43,927 nt of DNA from the NCBI RefSeq assembly GCF_001881565.1, contig NZ_MPDJ01000003.1, forward strand, positions 382,322 through 426,248, written 5' to 3'. The notes beneath the pieces were generated by a model that was not told the origin of the DNA, ran no database searches, and saw only the letters and a program-made list of their open reading frames with translations. Numbering within the stretch: position 1 is the stretch's first letter; each line of letters opens with the position of its first letter. Positions 8,856-17,093 of this stretch are shown here, piece after piece. This stretch comes from Eisenbergiella tayi (lineage in GTDB: Bacteria; Bacillota; Clostridia; Lachnospirales; Lachnospiraceae). The translations under genes and the position numbers were made by a program.

Positions 8856-10897
8856 CATTCCTTCCATATATCTCTCACAAACCCGACATAGGCTGCAACG
8901 AAGTAAAGCAGATATATCCCCGTAAATAAAACAAGAGAGGGGCCGAAATAATGGAAAAAGGTACCGTTTAAACCTGTTATATCCAGAAACTTTCCGCTCA
9001 CGATCCAGGCGATCGTTCCGCTTATCAGTACAGCGGGGATAACCGGACAGAGGTAAAAGAAGAACATCTGGCGCAGAACTGTCATGTTTATCTGCCTCCT
9101 GCGCAGTCCGAGAGAGGAAAGGAGGTGGCAGTGGAAACGGTATTTACCGGAATCACTCAGCTGTTGGACGGATAAAATGGTGAGAGCCGCACACAGATAG
9201 ACCAGGCCGATATAGATAAGGGGAAGAGACATCATAGTATATCCCCATCGTCCTTCTTCCAGCAGTGTCTCGGAGAAAAGAATATCGGAAATGACAAGGG
9301 ACATGGAATCTGTGCCGCTGGCATTTATTCCGCTGTATTCTGTGTGGGCATTCCAGAGGGCATTCTCCAGTCCGTCAGGAAGCTGTCCGGGAATCATGGA
9401 GGAAAGTCCGGTATAATAAGTTTCCATGGCTTCCGCTGTCTCATCAGCCACGACTAACAGATAGTCCGAACCATTATGTCCGTCCTGGCAGAAGGCGTCC
9501 GTGTAGATTCTTTCCAGATGCAGTTCCTTTCCTTTTACAGGAACGGTAACATCACGGATTCCATCCCCCAGTTCCCTCACAAGCCGGTTCTTTGTCTGCA
9601 GCAGATAGCCATCCCCGGAAAGAACGGCCTCTTCAAAGCCCAGCATGCGCCGCAGCACATTGTAATCGCTCAGCTTCATAAAAGTATCTTCCGCATGGTA
9701 TTGGCCCCACATATTGGCAGGCATGGGAATGAGACCGGGAGTGCCGGTATTGTCCTCCTCTTCTGTGCCGGCTTTTGTAAATGCTTTCAGATGAGCATAG
9801 TAATAGTCTTTTACCGAAGTGCTGCCATTGTGGTAGATTTTATATACCAGGGTATCCGCATCAGGAGAATAACGGCGGATAACTTCCTCTTCTTCCTTCA
9901 GGCTGTCACCTGCATTTCCGACTATGTTGACGGAAAAAGGATATTTATAATTAATTTCGGTATTCTGATACCGGTTGAGCATCAGTGCGAAGCTGCAGCC
10001 GAGCAGGGCCAGGGTGAAGAGTACGGTCAGTGTGCCGAAGGTGAAACGCATCGTACGTATTTTGGAGGAGAGCTGGCGGATGAGGAACAGATTGGTACCC
10101 TTATACATCCGTTTGCCCCGTTTCCTTAAGTAGAGGCTGAACAGAGAGGCAAGACCCCAGTACATCAGATAAATGGAAAGGATCAGGAGGAGCATCATAA
10201 ATACAATATCTCCGCCTTCTAAAGAGCGGCTGAAAAAAGTGAGAACAAGTATGATGGAGAGGATACCTGCAAAGCCTGCCAGAAAGACAGTAGTTCCGAT
10301 TATCAGGTTTCCTTCCCGTATTTGTTCATTTTCCCGATCGGCCTGCAGAAGTCCGGATATGTTCATTCCCCGGAATTTTTTATGATGGAAGGCCAGGGAC
10401 AGGAGATAACAGCCAAAAAAGCAAAGGACAGTCATCAGGAATGCGGCCGGGGTAAAACAGAAATTCAGTTGATAACTTTTGCCTATAAGAGCATAAAAAC
10501 AGGCAAACAGGAATTGTCGGAAAAAGATGCCGCATCCGGTACCGAGCAAAAATGCGGCGATACCCAGAACCAGGCTTTCTCCCCAGAAAATTTTCGAGAT
10601 CTGCCTCCGTTTCATTCCCAAAAGAAGATATGTGGCAAACTCCCGGCTTCGTTTGCTCATCATAAAACGGACCATATATTGAAGCAGCCAGGTCAGGACC
10701 AGGAGGATAAAGAAGGTTGCTATGCCGAGCATTACGGCCATTATAGCGGAATCATCCTGAAGCCTGCGGATATCTGGGTCGAACAGAAGCCCGTTGAAGG
10801 AAAACATGATCGCCGCAATCAGAAGCAGAGTGACAAAAAATACAAGATAATCCCGCCATGTACGCTTTGCGTTGCGGAGACTCAGTTTAATCAGCAT
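8855..10897 (-). CDS. BceB-like ABC transporter permease (FtsX family)
   Basis: A 680-residue permease. The first membrane segment is YLVFFVTLLLIAAIMFSF, followed by further helices, then a large extracellular region of roughly 220 residues between the later membrane segments, and a final group of helices: the plan of BceB/VraG permeases that sense and remove cell-wall-active peptides such as bacitracin. The minus-strand ATG at 10897 is preferred over the upstream GTG at 10909 because the GTG is part of the ribosome site AGGAGGTG. With this start the gene overlaps the ATPase gene by 11 bases, implying translational coupling. Confidence 0.88.
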   Translation of the reverse strand: MLIKLSLRNAKRTWRDYLVFFVTLLLIAAIMFSFNGLLFDPDIRRLQDDSAIMAVMLGIATFFILLVLTWLLQYMVRFMMSKRSREFATYLLLGMKRRQISKIFWGESLVLGIAAFLLGTGCGIFFRQFLFACFYALIGKSYQLNFCFTPAAFLMTVLCFFGCYLLSLAFHHKKFRGMNISGLLQADRENEQIREGNLIIGTTVFLAGFAGILSIILVLTFFSRSLEGGDIVFMMLLLILSIYLMYWGLASLFSLYLRKRGKRMYKGTNLFLIRQLSSKIRTMRFTFGTLTVLFTLALLGCSFALMLNRYQNTEINYKYPFSVNIVGNAGDSLKEEEEVIRRYSPDADTLVYKIYHNGSTSVKDYYYAHLKAFTKAGTEEEDNTGTPGLIPMPANMWGQYHAEDTFMKLSDYNVLRRMLGFEEAVLSGDGYLLQTKNRLVRELGDGIRDVTVPVKGKELHLERIYTDAFCQDGHNGSDYLLVVADETAEAMETYYTGLSSMIPGQLPDGLENALWNAHTEYSGINASGTDSMSLVISDILFSETLLEEGRWGYTMMSLPLIYIGLVYLCAALTILSVQQLSDSGKYRFHCHLLSSLGLRRRQINMTVLRQMFFFYLCPVIPAVLISGTIAWIVSGKFLDITGLNGTFFHYFGPSLVLFTGIYLLYFVAAYVGFVRDIWKE

Positions 10898-11654
10898 GAT
10901 TAAGTTCACCTCCTGTCAATGCGAGAACATCCAGGATCTCATTCAGAAATTGCCTTCGGTCCTGTCCGCTTCGCACCAGTTCGTGAAAGATCTGCCCATC
11001 TTTTAAAAAGAGGATTCTTTTGCACCAGCTGGCGGAGAAAGCATCGTGAGTGACCATGAGGATGGTGGAACACATGGTTGTGTTCAGCTGATGAAAGGTT
11101 TCCATGAGCATCAGGGAGGATTTGGAATCCAGGGCGCCGGTGGGTTCGTCAGCAAGAATCAGTTTTGGTCCGGTTACCAGTGCGCGGGCACAGGCACAGC
11201 GCTGTTTTTGACCGCCGGATACCTGATAGGGGAATTTATCCTGAATGGCCGCTATATCAAGTATATCCATAACCTCCCGCGCTTTTTCTTCCGATTTTTT
11301 TCCCTGTTTTCCCTGGAGGGAAAGCGCAAGGACAATATTTTCCCGGATTGTGAGAGTATCCAGCAGATTGAAATCCTGGAAAACGAAACCCAGATTATCC
11401 CGTCTGAAATCGGAGAGCTGATCCTCATTCATCAAGGTAATGTCATCATTTTCATAAAAAATATGTCCGCTGGTAACGGTATCTATTGTAGAAAGAATAT
11501 TTAAAAGCGTTGTCTTGCCGGAACCGGAGGCTCCCATAATTCCAAGAAATTCTCCCTGTTCCACATGAAAACTGACCCGATCCACAGCTTTTGTTACATT
11601 GGTTCCCGTGCCATAATACTTTTCTACATCACATATACGGATAAAATCCTTCAT
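10887..11654 (-). CDS. BceA-like ABC transporter ATP-binding protein
   Basis: A 255-residue ATPase with Walker A GASGSGKT at residues 41-48, Q-loop in FVFQDFNLLDT, signature VSGGQKQR at about 145-152, Walker B LILADE at 165-170 followed by PTGALDS, and the H-loop VTHD. The sequence belongs to the MacB/LolD-like group used with FtsX-type permeases. It energises the permease translated from the overlapping gene. Together with the upstream kinase and regulator it forms a peptide-resistance module of the BceRS-BceAB type. A 110-base gap with a possible regulator site separates it from the kinase gene. Confidence 0.93.
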   Translation of the reverse strand: MKDFIRICDVEKYYGTGTNVTKAVDRVSFHVEQGEFLGIMGASGSGKTTLLNILSTIDTVTSGHIFYENDDITLMNEDQLSDFRRDNLGFVFQDFNLLDTLTIRENIVLALSLQGKQGKKSEEKAREVMDILDIAAIQDKFPYQVSGGQKQRCACARALVTGPKLILADEPTGALDSKSSLMLMETFHQLNTTMCSTILMVTHDAFSASWCKRILFLKDGQIFHELVRSGQDRRQFLNEILDVLALTGGELNHAD

Positions 11655-11720
11655 ACGATTCCTGCCTTTCTTATCCTGTTGGGCCTGAAAGGGCCGCTGT
11701 TATAAGTTGTTGTGCGCCGG

Positions 11721-11739
11721 CTTTAAGTATAGTATAAAG
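11721..11739 (-). promoter_or_regulatory. Candidate regulator site upstream of bceA-like gene
   Basis: A dyad CTTTA-N9-TAAAG lies in the 110-base gap between the kinase and ATPase genes, about 70-85 bases upstream of the ATPase start. In Bce modules the response regulator activates a promoter in exactly this gap, but this half-site is not one I know as a BceR site; it is only a candidate. Confidence 0.3.
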
Positions 11740-11764
11740 GGTCTTCCTGCCGTGAGGTATCACA

Positions 11765-12853
11765 TCAGCTTTCCTCAGCCTTACAGTTTTGAAAGATTTG
11801 CCGCCCGGAATCGGGGCCGTTAAAACGGGGAAGGTTTTCTTCCCGGGGAATTTCCAGCAGGATTTCCGTAAAAACACCTTCACAGGAATGGGCACGGATA
11901 GAAAGTCCCAGCTTCTGACATAGCTTTTTGCTGAGGTACAGCCCCATACCGGTGGAACTTTTTGTTTTACGTCCATTGGATCCGGTAAATCCTTTTTCAA
12001 AGATCCTGCTTAATTCATTATCAGGAATACCTGTGCCCTCATCCCGAACCGAAAGAAGCACCTGCATTGGGCGCTCCTTTGCGGTGATTGTAATGTTACC
12101 GCAGTCTCCCTTTTTGTACTGGGCGCTGTTGCGCAGAAGCTGGCTCAGTATAAAAACAAGCCAGATACCATCGCAGTAAACCGTACAGGACACAGGGATA
12201 TGCAGTTCCACCTTCATATGGCAGGCGGTCAGCAGGCGCCGGCAGCGGGTGACGGACTCTTTTACGATGTCGTTCAGGCTGCAGGGGGTAATGAGAAAAT
12301 CACGGTAGACTTCATCGGAGCGGGCATAATATAAGGCTTGTTCCACAGCATTTTCTATGGCTTCCGTTTCCTGCAGAAGCTTTCTTGCAAAATGCCCTTC
12401 CTCTTCCTGAGCGGATAGCTGATTGGCGCACATCAGGTTTATGGAGGTAAGGGGAGCCTTGACCTCGTGAATCCAGCTTTCAATATATTCCCTGTATTCC
12501 TGCTTCTCTTTTTCCAGTGTATGTATGCTTTCTATGACAGAACGGTTGGATACACGGATGACCTGACGGTATAACCTATCCGTCAGACAAGGTGATTTTT
12601 CCATGATTTCTCCGATAAGATACGGCTTGTCCAACTGATTCAGCTGCAGCAGAAGATGGTCAAAGAAAGTTTTTTTATGACAGTAATCGATACCTCCGTA
12701 CAGGAGCGTCAGTCCGGCCGCCAGCGAAAGAAAAAGGAGTGCATAAGCCGCAGGGTATCCGGTAATCCGCAGAAAACAGAAAAGAAAAAGAAGAAAGAAA
12801 GCGAAAAAGCAAAGAAAACGTATTTTATCTCTTATATAGTCCAGCAGATTCAT
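11765..12853 (-). CDS. BceS-like intramembrane-sensing histidine kinase
   Basis: A 362-residue kinase with two closely spaced N-terminal membrane helices (about residues 13-29 and 35-54) and almost no extracellular part, the hallmark of BceS-like kinases that sense through their transporter. The H box is WIHEVKAPL with His129. The ATPase domain follows with N box (SQLLRNSAQYKKG), DEGTGI and GMGLYLSKKL. Its start overlaps the regulator gene by 4 bases (ATGA). The C-terminus is a little longer than usual, ending SGRQIFQNCKAEES. Function as a resistance sensor is inferred from family and neighbours. Confidence 0.9.
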   Translation of the reverse strand: MNLLDYIRDKIRFLCFFAFFLLFLFCFLRITGYPAAYALLFLSLAAGLTLLYGGIDYCHKKTFFDHLLLQLNQLDKPYLIGEIMEKSPCLTDRLYRQVIRVSNRSVIESIHTLEKEKQEYREYIESWIHEVKAPLTSINLMCANQLSAQEEEGHFARKLLQETEAIENAVEQALYYARSDEVYRDFLITPCSLNDIVKESVTRCRRLLTACHMKVELHIPVSCTVYCDGIWLVFILSQLLRNSAQYKKGDCGNITITAKERPMQVLLSVRDEGTGIPDNELSRIFEKGFTGSNGRKTKSSTGMGLYLSKKLCQKLGLSIRAHSCEGVFTEILLEIPREENLPRFNGPDSGRQIFQNCKAEES

Positions 12854-13521
12854 ATTTGATACCCCAATCCCCGTCTTGTCCCGATAAAGTCCGGTGCGCC
12901 GATGGATTCCAGCTTACTCCGGAGCCGGGTCATGTTTACGCTCAGTGCATTGTCGTCAATAAAAATTTCCTCATCCCAGAGATAATCGACCAGCTCCTCG
13001 CGTGATACGATTTTTCCCGCATGCTTCATAAGATAATACAGGATTTTCAGTTCATTTCTGGATAACTCGGCAGGATGGCTTTTTCCCTCCGGCAGGGATA
13101 TGGTTCCGGAAGCCAGATCGAGCTTTAAATTTTTCCAGTGAAGGGCTGCATCCTCTTCCCGTTTCGTCCTGCGCAGCACGGCGGATATACGGGCCAGCAG
13201 AATTGCCGGCTGATAGGGTTTGGACAAAAAATCGTCTCCGCCCCGCAGCAGACAGTTCAGTTCATCCATGGAGGTATTTCGGCCTGTGACAAATATAATC
13301 GGGACTGCGGACTCCTTCCTCAGAAGGGAGCAGAGCGTGAGCCCGTCTATTCCCGGAAGGCCAAGATCCAGCAGGATCAGATCCGGGCGGGCTTCCCGTA
13401 TAAGCGTGAGCAGATCCCCTTCCGGTTTTGGTGCGGATACCCGGTAAGGGACACTTTCCAGAAGAAGCATCAGTTCTTCCCTTATATTCGTTTCATCTTC
13501 GATAATCATAATGTGCTGCAT
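12850..13521 (-). CDS. BceR-like OmpR-family response regulator
   Basis: A 223-residue regulator: receiver domain with acidic pair ED near residues 8-9, phospho-acceptor Asp52 in LILLDLGLPG and conserved Lys in FLSKPYQP, followed by a winged-helix DNA-binding domain (ELSRNELKILYYLMKHAGKIVSREELVDYLWD, ending GTRRGLGYQI). It is the first gene of the module and is translationally coupled to the kinase. It probably controls the ABC genes from the 110-base gap after the kinase gene. Confidence 0.92.
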   Translation of the reverse strand: MQHIMIIEDETNIREELMLLLESVPYRVSAPKPEGDLLTLIREARPDLILLDLGLPGIDGLTLCSLLRKESAVPIIFVTGRNTSMDELNCLLRGGDDFLSKPYQPAILLARISAVLRRTKREEDAALHWKNLKLDLASGTISLPEGKSHPAELSRNELKILYYLMKHAGKIVSREELVDYLWDEEIFIDDNALSVNMTRLRSKLESIGAPDFIGTRRGLGYQI

Positions 13522-13558
13522 GGCATCAGCCTCTTTTCCAGGGGAATTTGGTATTTTA

Positions 13559-13595
13559 ACAGGCCCGGCCGGATAGGATTCCGGGCAGGGCCTGT
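13559..13595 (-). terminator. GC-rich hairpin after the CBM9-like gene (weak terminator)
   Basis: ACAGGCCC (13559-13566) pairs with GGGCCTGT (13588-13595), with an inner CCGGA-TAGGAT-TCCGG stem. On the minus strand it is followed by TTAAAAT, not a full T-run. It separates the CBM9-like gene from the Bce-type regulator gene. Confidence 0.5.
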
Positions 13596-13644
13596 AATTG
13601 TCCGTATATTCAGATTACCATAAAAGAAGGAAACAGGATAGTGC

Positions 13645-14697
13645 TTACCGCATGATCCTTCCGTCGGAAAGCAGAACGATCCGGCGCCCCTCCTCCGAAG
13701 AAGGGCAGGATATCTCATAAGTATGGGAAGTAGTTTCCAACACATAATCCATAGGAAGCAAACTGCGATTCTCTTCGCAGGGAGAGTATTCCCGGAGGAT
13801 ATCCCGCAGGGTGTCCAGGCTGCCGCACCAGGAACCGTGCAGGTCCTGATAGATATTCTGCGCATAATAGAGCTTGCGCAGCTCCCACTTGCGCAGCTCA
13901 TCCTCCGGTATACTGCAGGTATCGTCCTGAGTGTCGTCCTCTGTAAAGAAAACAAAACCCCACAGCTCCGGATAATGGATATTGATAACCCCGGTAGGGG
14001 ACCAGACCCAGTTATCCTCCGGCAAAGGATTTCCGTCCGGAGCGGTCAGCTTCCGGTAACAGCCGTCTTCCTTCTCCACTTTCCACTGGACCCTGGAAAA
14101 ATTAATCCTGTAATATTCTCCGGCCCTGGGCGCCCGTTTCTCAGGCAGGCATTCCGTAATGGCGGCGAAAGGGATGGCCACCTCCACGGACCAGCTTTTA
14201 TTCTCCGGGCCGGGCGTATTAATGCTTCCGCAGACCGAAACCGCCGTGCGGAGTCCGTGAATATCATAACCATTCAGGGCATTCCCTCCGTCCCGGTAAG
14301 CGGAGGGCAGGAAGAGATCCCAGACCGTGTTCAGAACATTCATTTCAAATTCATAATACTGCCGGGTATCCGAGTCCGGATCAATAAAAATTTCAAAATC
14401 ATTATCCCGGAAAATCACATCGTCCCGTTCGGTAACGTTTCCCCAGATCTCATCCCCCTCCAGCTGCGCGCCTATGTACAGATTTTCGTCATCCCACAGC
14501 AATTTTGCCCGGGTAACAAACCGTGGGAGGGGCATATGTTTTCCTTCGATATCCGCAAAATCACAGGTGAATTCCGCTTTTTCCCAGAAAGGCTTATCCA
14601 GCCGCCCGTCGGGGATAAAGGGGAGCTCGGCGCGTCTGCACAGATAAACAGGGGGATGAAAACCAACGGAAGGAATCGGAATGCGTATAGCGTCCAT
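13645..14697 (-). CDS. Carbohydrate-binding family 9-like protein
   Basis: A 350-residue protein with the CBM9-like signature: a start of the domain at GRLDKPFWEKAE (about residue 32), then AKLLWDDENLYIGAQLE, DNDFEIFIDPD and YYEFEMNVLNTVWDLFL. No signal peptide or membrane segment is visible, so it is predicted to be cytoplasmic, which is unusual if it only bound extracellular glycans; an enzymatic or sensor role for such stand-alone proteins is not established. AAAGAGG precedes the ATG. It is divergent from the fucosidase operon and shares its control region, so a related substrate is likely. A strong extended -10 promoter is visible at 14783-14811. Confidence 0.8.
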   Translation of the reverse strand: MDAIRIPIPSVGFHPPVYLCRRAELPFIPDGRLDKPFWEKAEFTCDFADIEGKHMPLPRFVTRAKLLWDDENLYIGAQLEGDEIWGNVTERDDVIFRDNDFEIFIDPDSDTRQYYEFEMNVLNTVWDLFLPSAYRDGGNALNGYDIHGLRTAVSVCGSINTPGPENKSWSVEVAIPFAAITECLPEKRAPRAGEYYRINFSRVQWKVEKEDGCYRKLTAPDGNPLPEDNWVWSPTGVINIHYPELWGFVFFTEDDTQDDTCSIPEDELRKWELRKLYYAQNIYQDLHGSWCGSLDTLRDILREYSPCEENRSLLPMDYVLETTSHTYEISCPSSEEGRRIVLLSDGRIMR

Positions 14698-14737
14698 AGT
14701 TTACCTCTTTCTGCACGTAATGGGAATGTAAAAAACT

Positions 14738-14754
14738 TGTGAACGTGCGTCACA
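14738..14754. promoter_or_regulatory. Palindromic operator candidate in CBM9-like leader
   Basis: TGTGAACGTGCGTCACA: 5-bp arms TGTGA/TCACA around 7 bases. It lies downstream of the predicted start of transcription (about 14776) and upstream of the coding start, a position where a bound repressor would block transcription. A LacI-family or Crp-like protein could use it. Confidence 0.35.
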
Positions 14755-14782
14755 GAAAATATTTTATTGAAGCAGTTTCATG

Positions 14783-14811
14783 ATTATAACATGCAAAGTA
14801 TGCTGTTGCAA
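14783..14811 (-). promoter_or_regulatory. Promoter of the CBM9-like gene
   Basis: Reading the minus strand: TTGCAA (14811-14806), 17-bp spacer, perfect TATAAT (14788-14783) with an extended TGT in front. This is one of the best promoter matches in the window and is divergent from the operon promoter at 14935-14963. Confidence 0.65.
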
Positions 14812-14934
14812 TATAAGGTAACAAAATGAACATTATCCATATATTTAACATGGCAAAAGTGAACGAAAAAATACACTAAAAAGAAAAGATTGTTTGTTGA
14901 AAAGGGAAAAAATGGAAAAGCATTATGAGAAATG

Positions 14935-14963
14935 TTGACATATAAGTTAAATGTATGTATTAT
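14935..14963 (+). promoter_or_regulatory. Main promoter of the importer/fucosidase operon
   Basis: Perfect TTGACA (14935-14940), 17-bp spacer, TATTAT (14958-14963). Transcription would start near 14970, leaving a leader of about 190 bases before the first ATG at 15158. TGTTCA repeats lie in the leader and reversed copies lie upstream, so this promoter is probably regulated. Confidence 0.75.
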
Positions 14964-14986
14964 TTTAATGACAAAAGCACTCGAAA

Positions 14987-15063
14987 TGTTCAGGAATTAA
15001 AAGAGTATTTGTTCATAATGTATAAGCGAGATTTGAGAAGAAAATGTTCACTAATGTTCACTA
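14987..15063 (+). repeat. Cluster of TGTTCA repeats in operon leader
   Basis: TGTTCA occurs at 14987, 15010, 15045 and 15055; the last two sit in an exact tandem 10-bp repeat ATGTTCACTA (15044-15053 and 15054-15063). The same motif in reverse orientation (TGAAC) is found upstream of the promoter at 14740, 14827 and 14860. Such phased half-sites suggest a DNA-binding regulator. Confidence 0.5.
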
Positions 15064-15157
15064 TTGCCTTGGTGAAATATGCTGCCGGATGTATGAAATG
15101 CAGCAGTATAAAATATATTGCGCAGGGCCGCAAAAGTAATTTCAGAAGGGAGAAAGT

Positions 15158-16087
15158 ATGAAAACGAGAAAGGTGAGAAAGAAAGGATCCACAATGAGGG
15201 CGCTGAGGAGGGACATATCTCTCTGGCTGTTCTGTGTCCCGGGTGTTGTATTGACATTTATATTCAGTTACATACCTATGTATGGTGTCCAGCTGGCATT
15301 CCGGCGATACAATGCCAAGGCGGGTATATGGGGAAGCCCCTGGGTGGGGCTGTATTATTTTAAACGGTTCTTTGAATCCCCGTATTTTGCATCCACGATC
15401 AAAAATACACTGATACTGAGTCTGTACGGACTGGTCGTATCCTTTCCCATTCCGATTATCCTGGCCCTTCTGCTGAATTCCTTCCGGCATAAGAGATATC
15501 GGAAGGTCATCCAGACCGTTACTTATGCGCCGAACTTTATATCCACGGTGGTTATGTGCGGTATGATTATTCTTTTTCTTTCACCCTCTGTTGGTGTTAT
15601 TAACAACATAGTGCGGTTTCTCGGAGGGGATCCCGTCAATTTCATGGCTAAAAAAGAGTACTGGCGCCATATTTACGTTTGGACCGGTGTCTGGCAGGGA
15701 ATGGGATGGAATTCCGTTATTTATTTCGCGGCGCTTTCCGGTATCAGCCCGGAGCTGCATGAGGCGGCCAAGTGTGACGGAGCCACCAAATTCCAGCTCA
15801 TCCGCCACATCGATCTTCCTTCCATCCTTCCCACGGCAACAATCCTGCTGATTATGAACTGCGGAAGTATTCTTTCCATCGGCTTTGAAAAGGCGTATCT
15901 GCTGCAGAACAACCTGAACCTGAATGTTTCGGAGATTATTTCTACATATGTTTATAAAGTGGGTCTTATCAATAATGATATGTCTTATTCCACTGCAATT
16001 GGTCTTTTCAATACATTGGTTAACCTGGTGATGCTGCTGATTGTAAATAAAACCGCGGACAAGCTTTCCGGCAACAGCCTGTGGTAG
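15158..16087 (+). CDS. LplB-type sugar ABC transporter permease
   Basis: A 309-residue permease of the LplB/YtcP group used for complex glycan uptake. The first membrane segment is SLWLFCVPGVVLTFIFSYIPMYGVQLAF, and the characteristic FKRFFESPYF and NTLILSLYGLVVSFPIPIILALLLN follow. The ATPase-docking loop HEAAKCDGATKFQ starts at about residue 201. AGAAGGGAG precedes the ATG. It is the first gene of an operon that continues through the aminopeptidase at 26579. A basic N-terminal tail (KTRKVRKKG) faces the cytoplasm. Confidence 0.92.
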   Translation: MKTRKVRKKGSTMRALRRDISLWLFCVPGVVLTFIFSYIPMYGVQLAFRRYNAKAGIWGSPWVGLYYFKRFFESPYFASTIKNTLILSLYGLVVSFPIPIILALLLNSFRHKRYRKVIQTVTYAPNFISTVVMCGMIILFLSPSVGVINNIVRFLGGDPVNFMAKKEYWRHIYVWTGVWQGMGWNSVIYFAALSGISPELHEAAKCDGATKFQLIRHIDLPSILPTATILLIMNCGSILSIGFEKAYLLQNNLNLNVSEIISTYVYKVGLINNDMSYSTAIGLFNTLVNLVMLLIVNKTADKLSGNSLW

Positions 16088-16097
16088 GAGGATGACG

Positions 16098-17030
16098 ATG
16101 AATCAGAAAACAATGAAAAATAATAAAGGGAAAAAAATGAAACGCTGCAGGGAGGATATGATTTTTGACACAGTAGTCTTTATCCTTCTTACGGTAATCC
16201 TGATAGTGGTGGCATATCCTCTGTATTGGGTAATCATTTCCTCCATCAGTGATCCTGCCGCCGTGTCGGGCGGAAAGGTGCTCTGGAAACCCATAGGTTT
16301 TACGCTGAAGGGCTATGTGGAGGTGTTTAAAAACAACGCCGTTATGAAGGGCTTTCTGAACTCCATTATTTATACGGTGTGCGGGGTATGTATCAACCTG
16401 ATCGTCACGCTGCCGACCGCTTATGCGCTTTCCAGGGACCGGTTCGGGGGAAAGAAAATAGTGACGTTATTTTATATGGTCACCATGTTTTTCGGAGGCG
16501 GGCTGATTCCCACCTATCTGGTAATCCGTAACCTGCACATGCTCAATACCATGTGGGCGCTGGTGCTTCCGGGGTGTCTGAGCGTGTATAACATGATTGT
16601 CGCAAGAACCTTTTTTAAATCCAATATATCGGAAGAATTATATGAAGCGGCGGAAATTGACGGATGTACACAGGGGCAGTTTTTCTTCCGGATAGCGCTT
16701 CCCCTGTCTGCGGCTATCACGGCTATCCTGGTGCTGTATTACGGTGTCGGTCACTGGAATGCCTATTTTTCCGCATTGGTTTATATTTCCGATTCAGAGA
16801 AATACCCGCTGCAGCTGGTACTGCGAAACATCCTGATCACCAATGAAACCGCACTGTCCCAGACGGCCACCACGGAAGCGGCCAGAGCGGCGCTCAGGGA
16901 AAAACAGGAGCTGATAGATGTTATGAAGTATTCACTGATCATCATCAGCAGTATTCCCGTCCTGCTTCTCTATCCGTTTATTCAGAAGCATTTTGTAAAG
17001 GGTGTCATGATCGGTTCCCTGAAGGGCTGA
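16098..17030 (+). CDS. LplC-type sugar ABC transporter permease
   Basis: A 310-residue permease of the LplC/YtcO type. Features are the early membrane segment TVVFILLTVILIVVAYPLYWVIISS, the YEAAEIDGCTQGQ docking loop at about residue 182, GHWNAYFSALVYI, and the family ending FVKGVMIGSLKG. The ATG at 16098 is preferred: the in-frame ATG at 16092 directly abuts AGGAGG (16086-16091), which is then correctly spaced only for 16098. It follows the LplB gene by 10 bases and forms the channel with it. No ATPase gene is encoded nearby. Confidence 0.92.
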   Translation: MNQKTMKNNKGKKMKRCREDMIFDTVVFILLTVILIVVAYPLYWVIISSISDPAAVSGGKVLWKPIGFTLKGYVEVFKNNAVMKGFLNSIIYTVCGVCINLIVTLPTAYALSRDRFGGKKIVTLFYMVTMFFGGGLIPTYLVIRNLHMLNTMWALVLPGCLSVYNMIVARTFFKSNISEELYEAAEIDGCTQGQFFFRIALPLSAAITAILVLYYGVGHWNAYFSALVYISDSEKYPLQLVLRNILITNETALSQTATTEAARAALREKQELIDVMKYSLIIISSIPVLLLYPFIQKHFVKGVMIGSLKG

Positions 17031-17042
17031 GGAAAAAAGATT

Positions 17043-17068
17043 ATTTACCGGCAGTGTGCCGGATAAAT
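17043..17068 (+). other. Stem-loop between permease and binding-protein genes
   Basis: ATTTACCGGCA pairs with TGCCGGATAAAT (one bulged base, 3-base loop). There is no T-run. It would protect the downstream binding-protein mRNA or partly attenuate. AGGAGG at 17081-17086 follows for the ATG at 17094. Confidence 0.5.
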
Positions 17069-17093
17069 ATAGAAAAAAACAGGAGGTAAAAGA

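Noticed and set aside
9476..10129. 217-residue plus-strand open frame inside the BceB-like permease gene
   Set aside because: Antisense shadow of a membrane protein gene; no start signals.
13723..14742. 339-residue plus-strand open frame opposite the CBM9-like gene
   Set aside because: The minus-strand gene has a clear domain signature, promoter and ribosome site; the plus-strand peptide resembles nothing.
15044..15063. CRISPR-like tandem repeat
   Set aside because: Only two 10-bp units without spacers; it is better read as regulator half-sites.
14955..15161. 68-codon leader open frame overlapping the LplB-type start by ATGA
   Set aside because: Its ATG lies inside the -10 element, upstream of the predicted transcript start; internal ATGs lack a ribosome site. 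A leader peptide from 15019 remains conceivable but unsupported.
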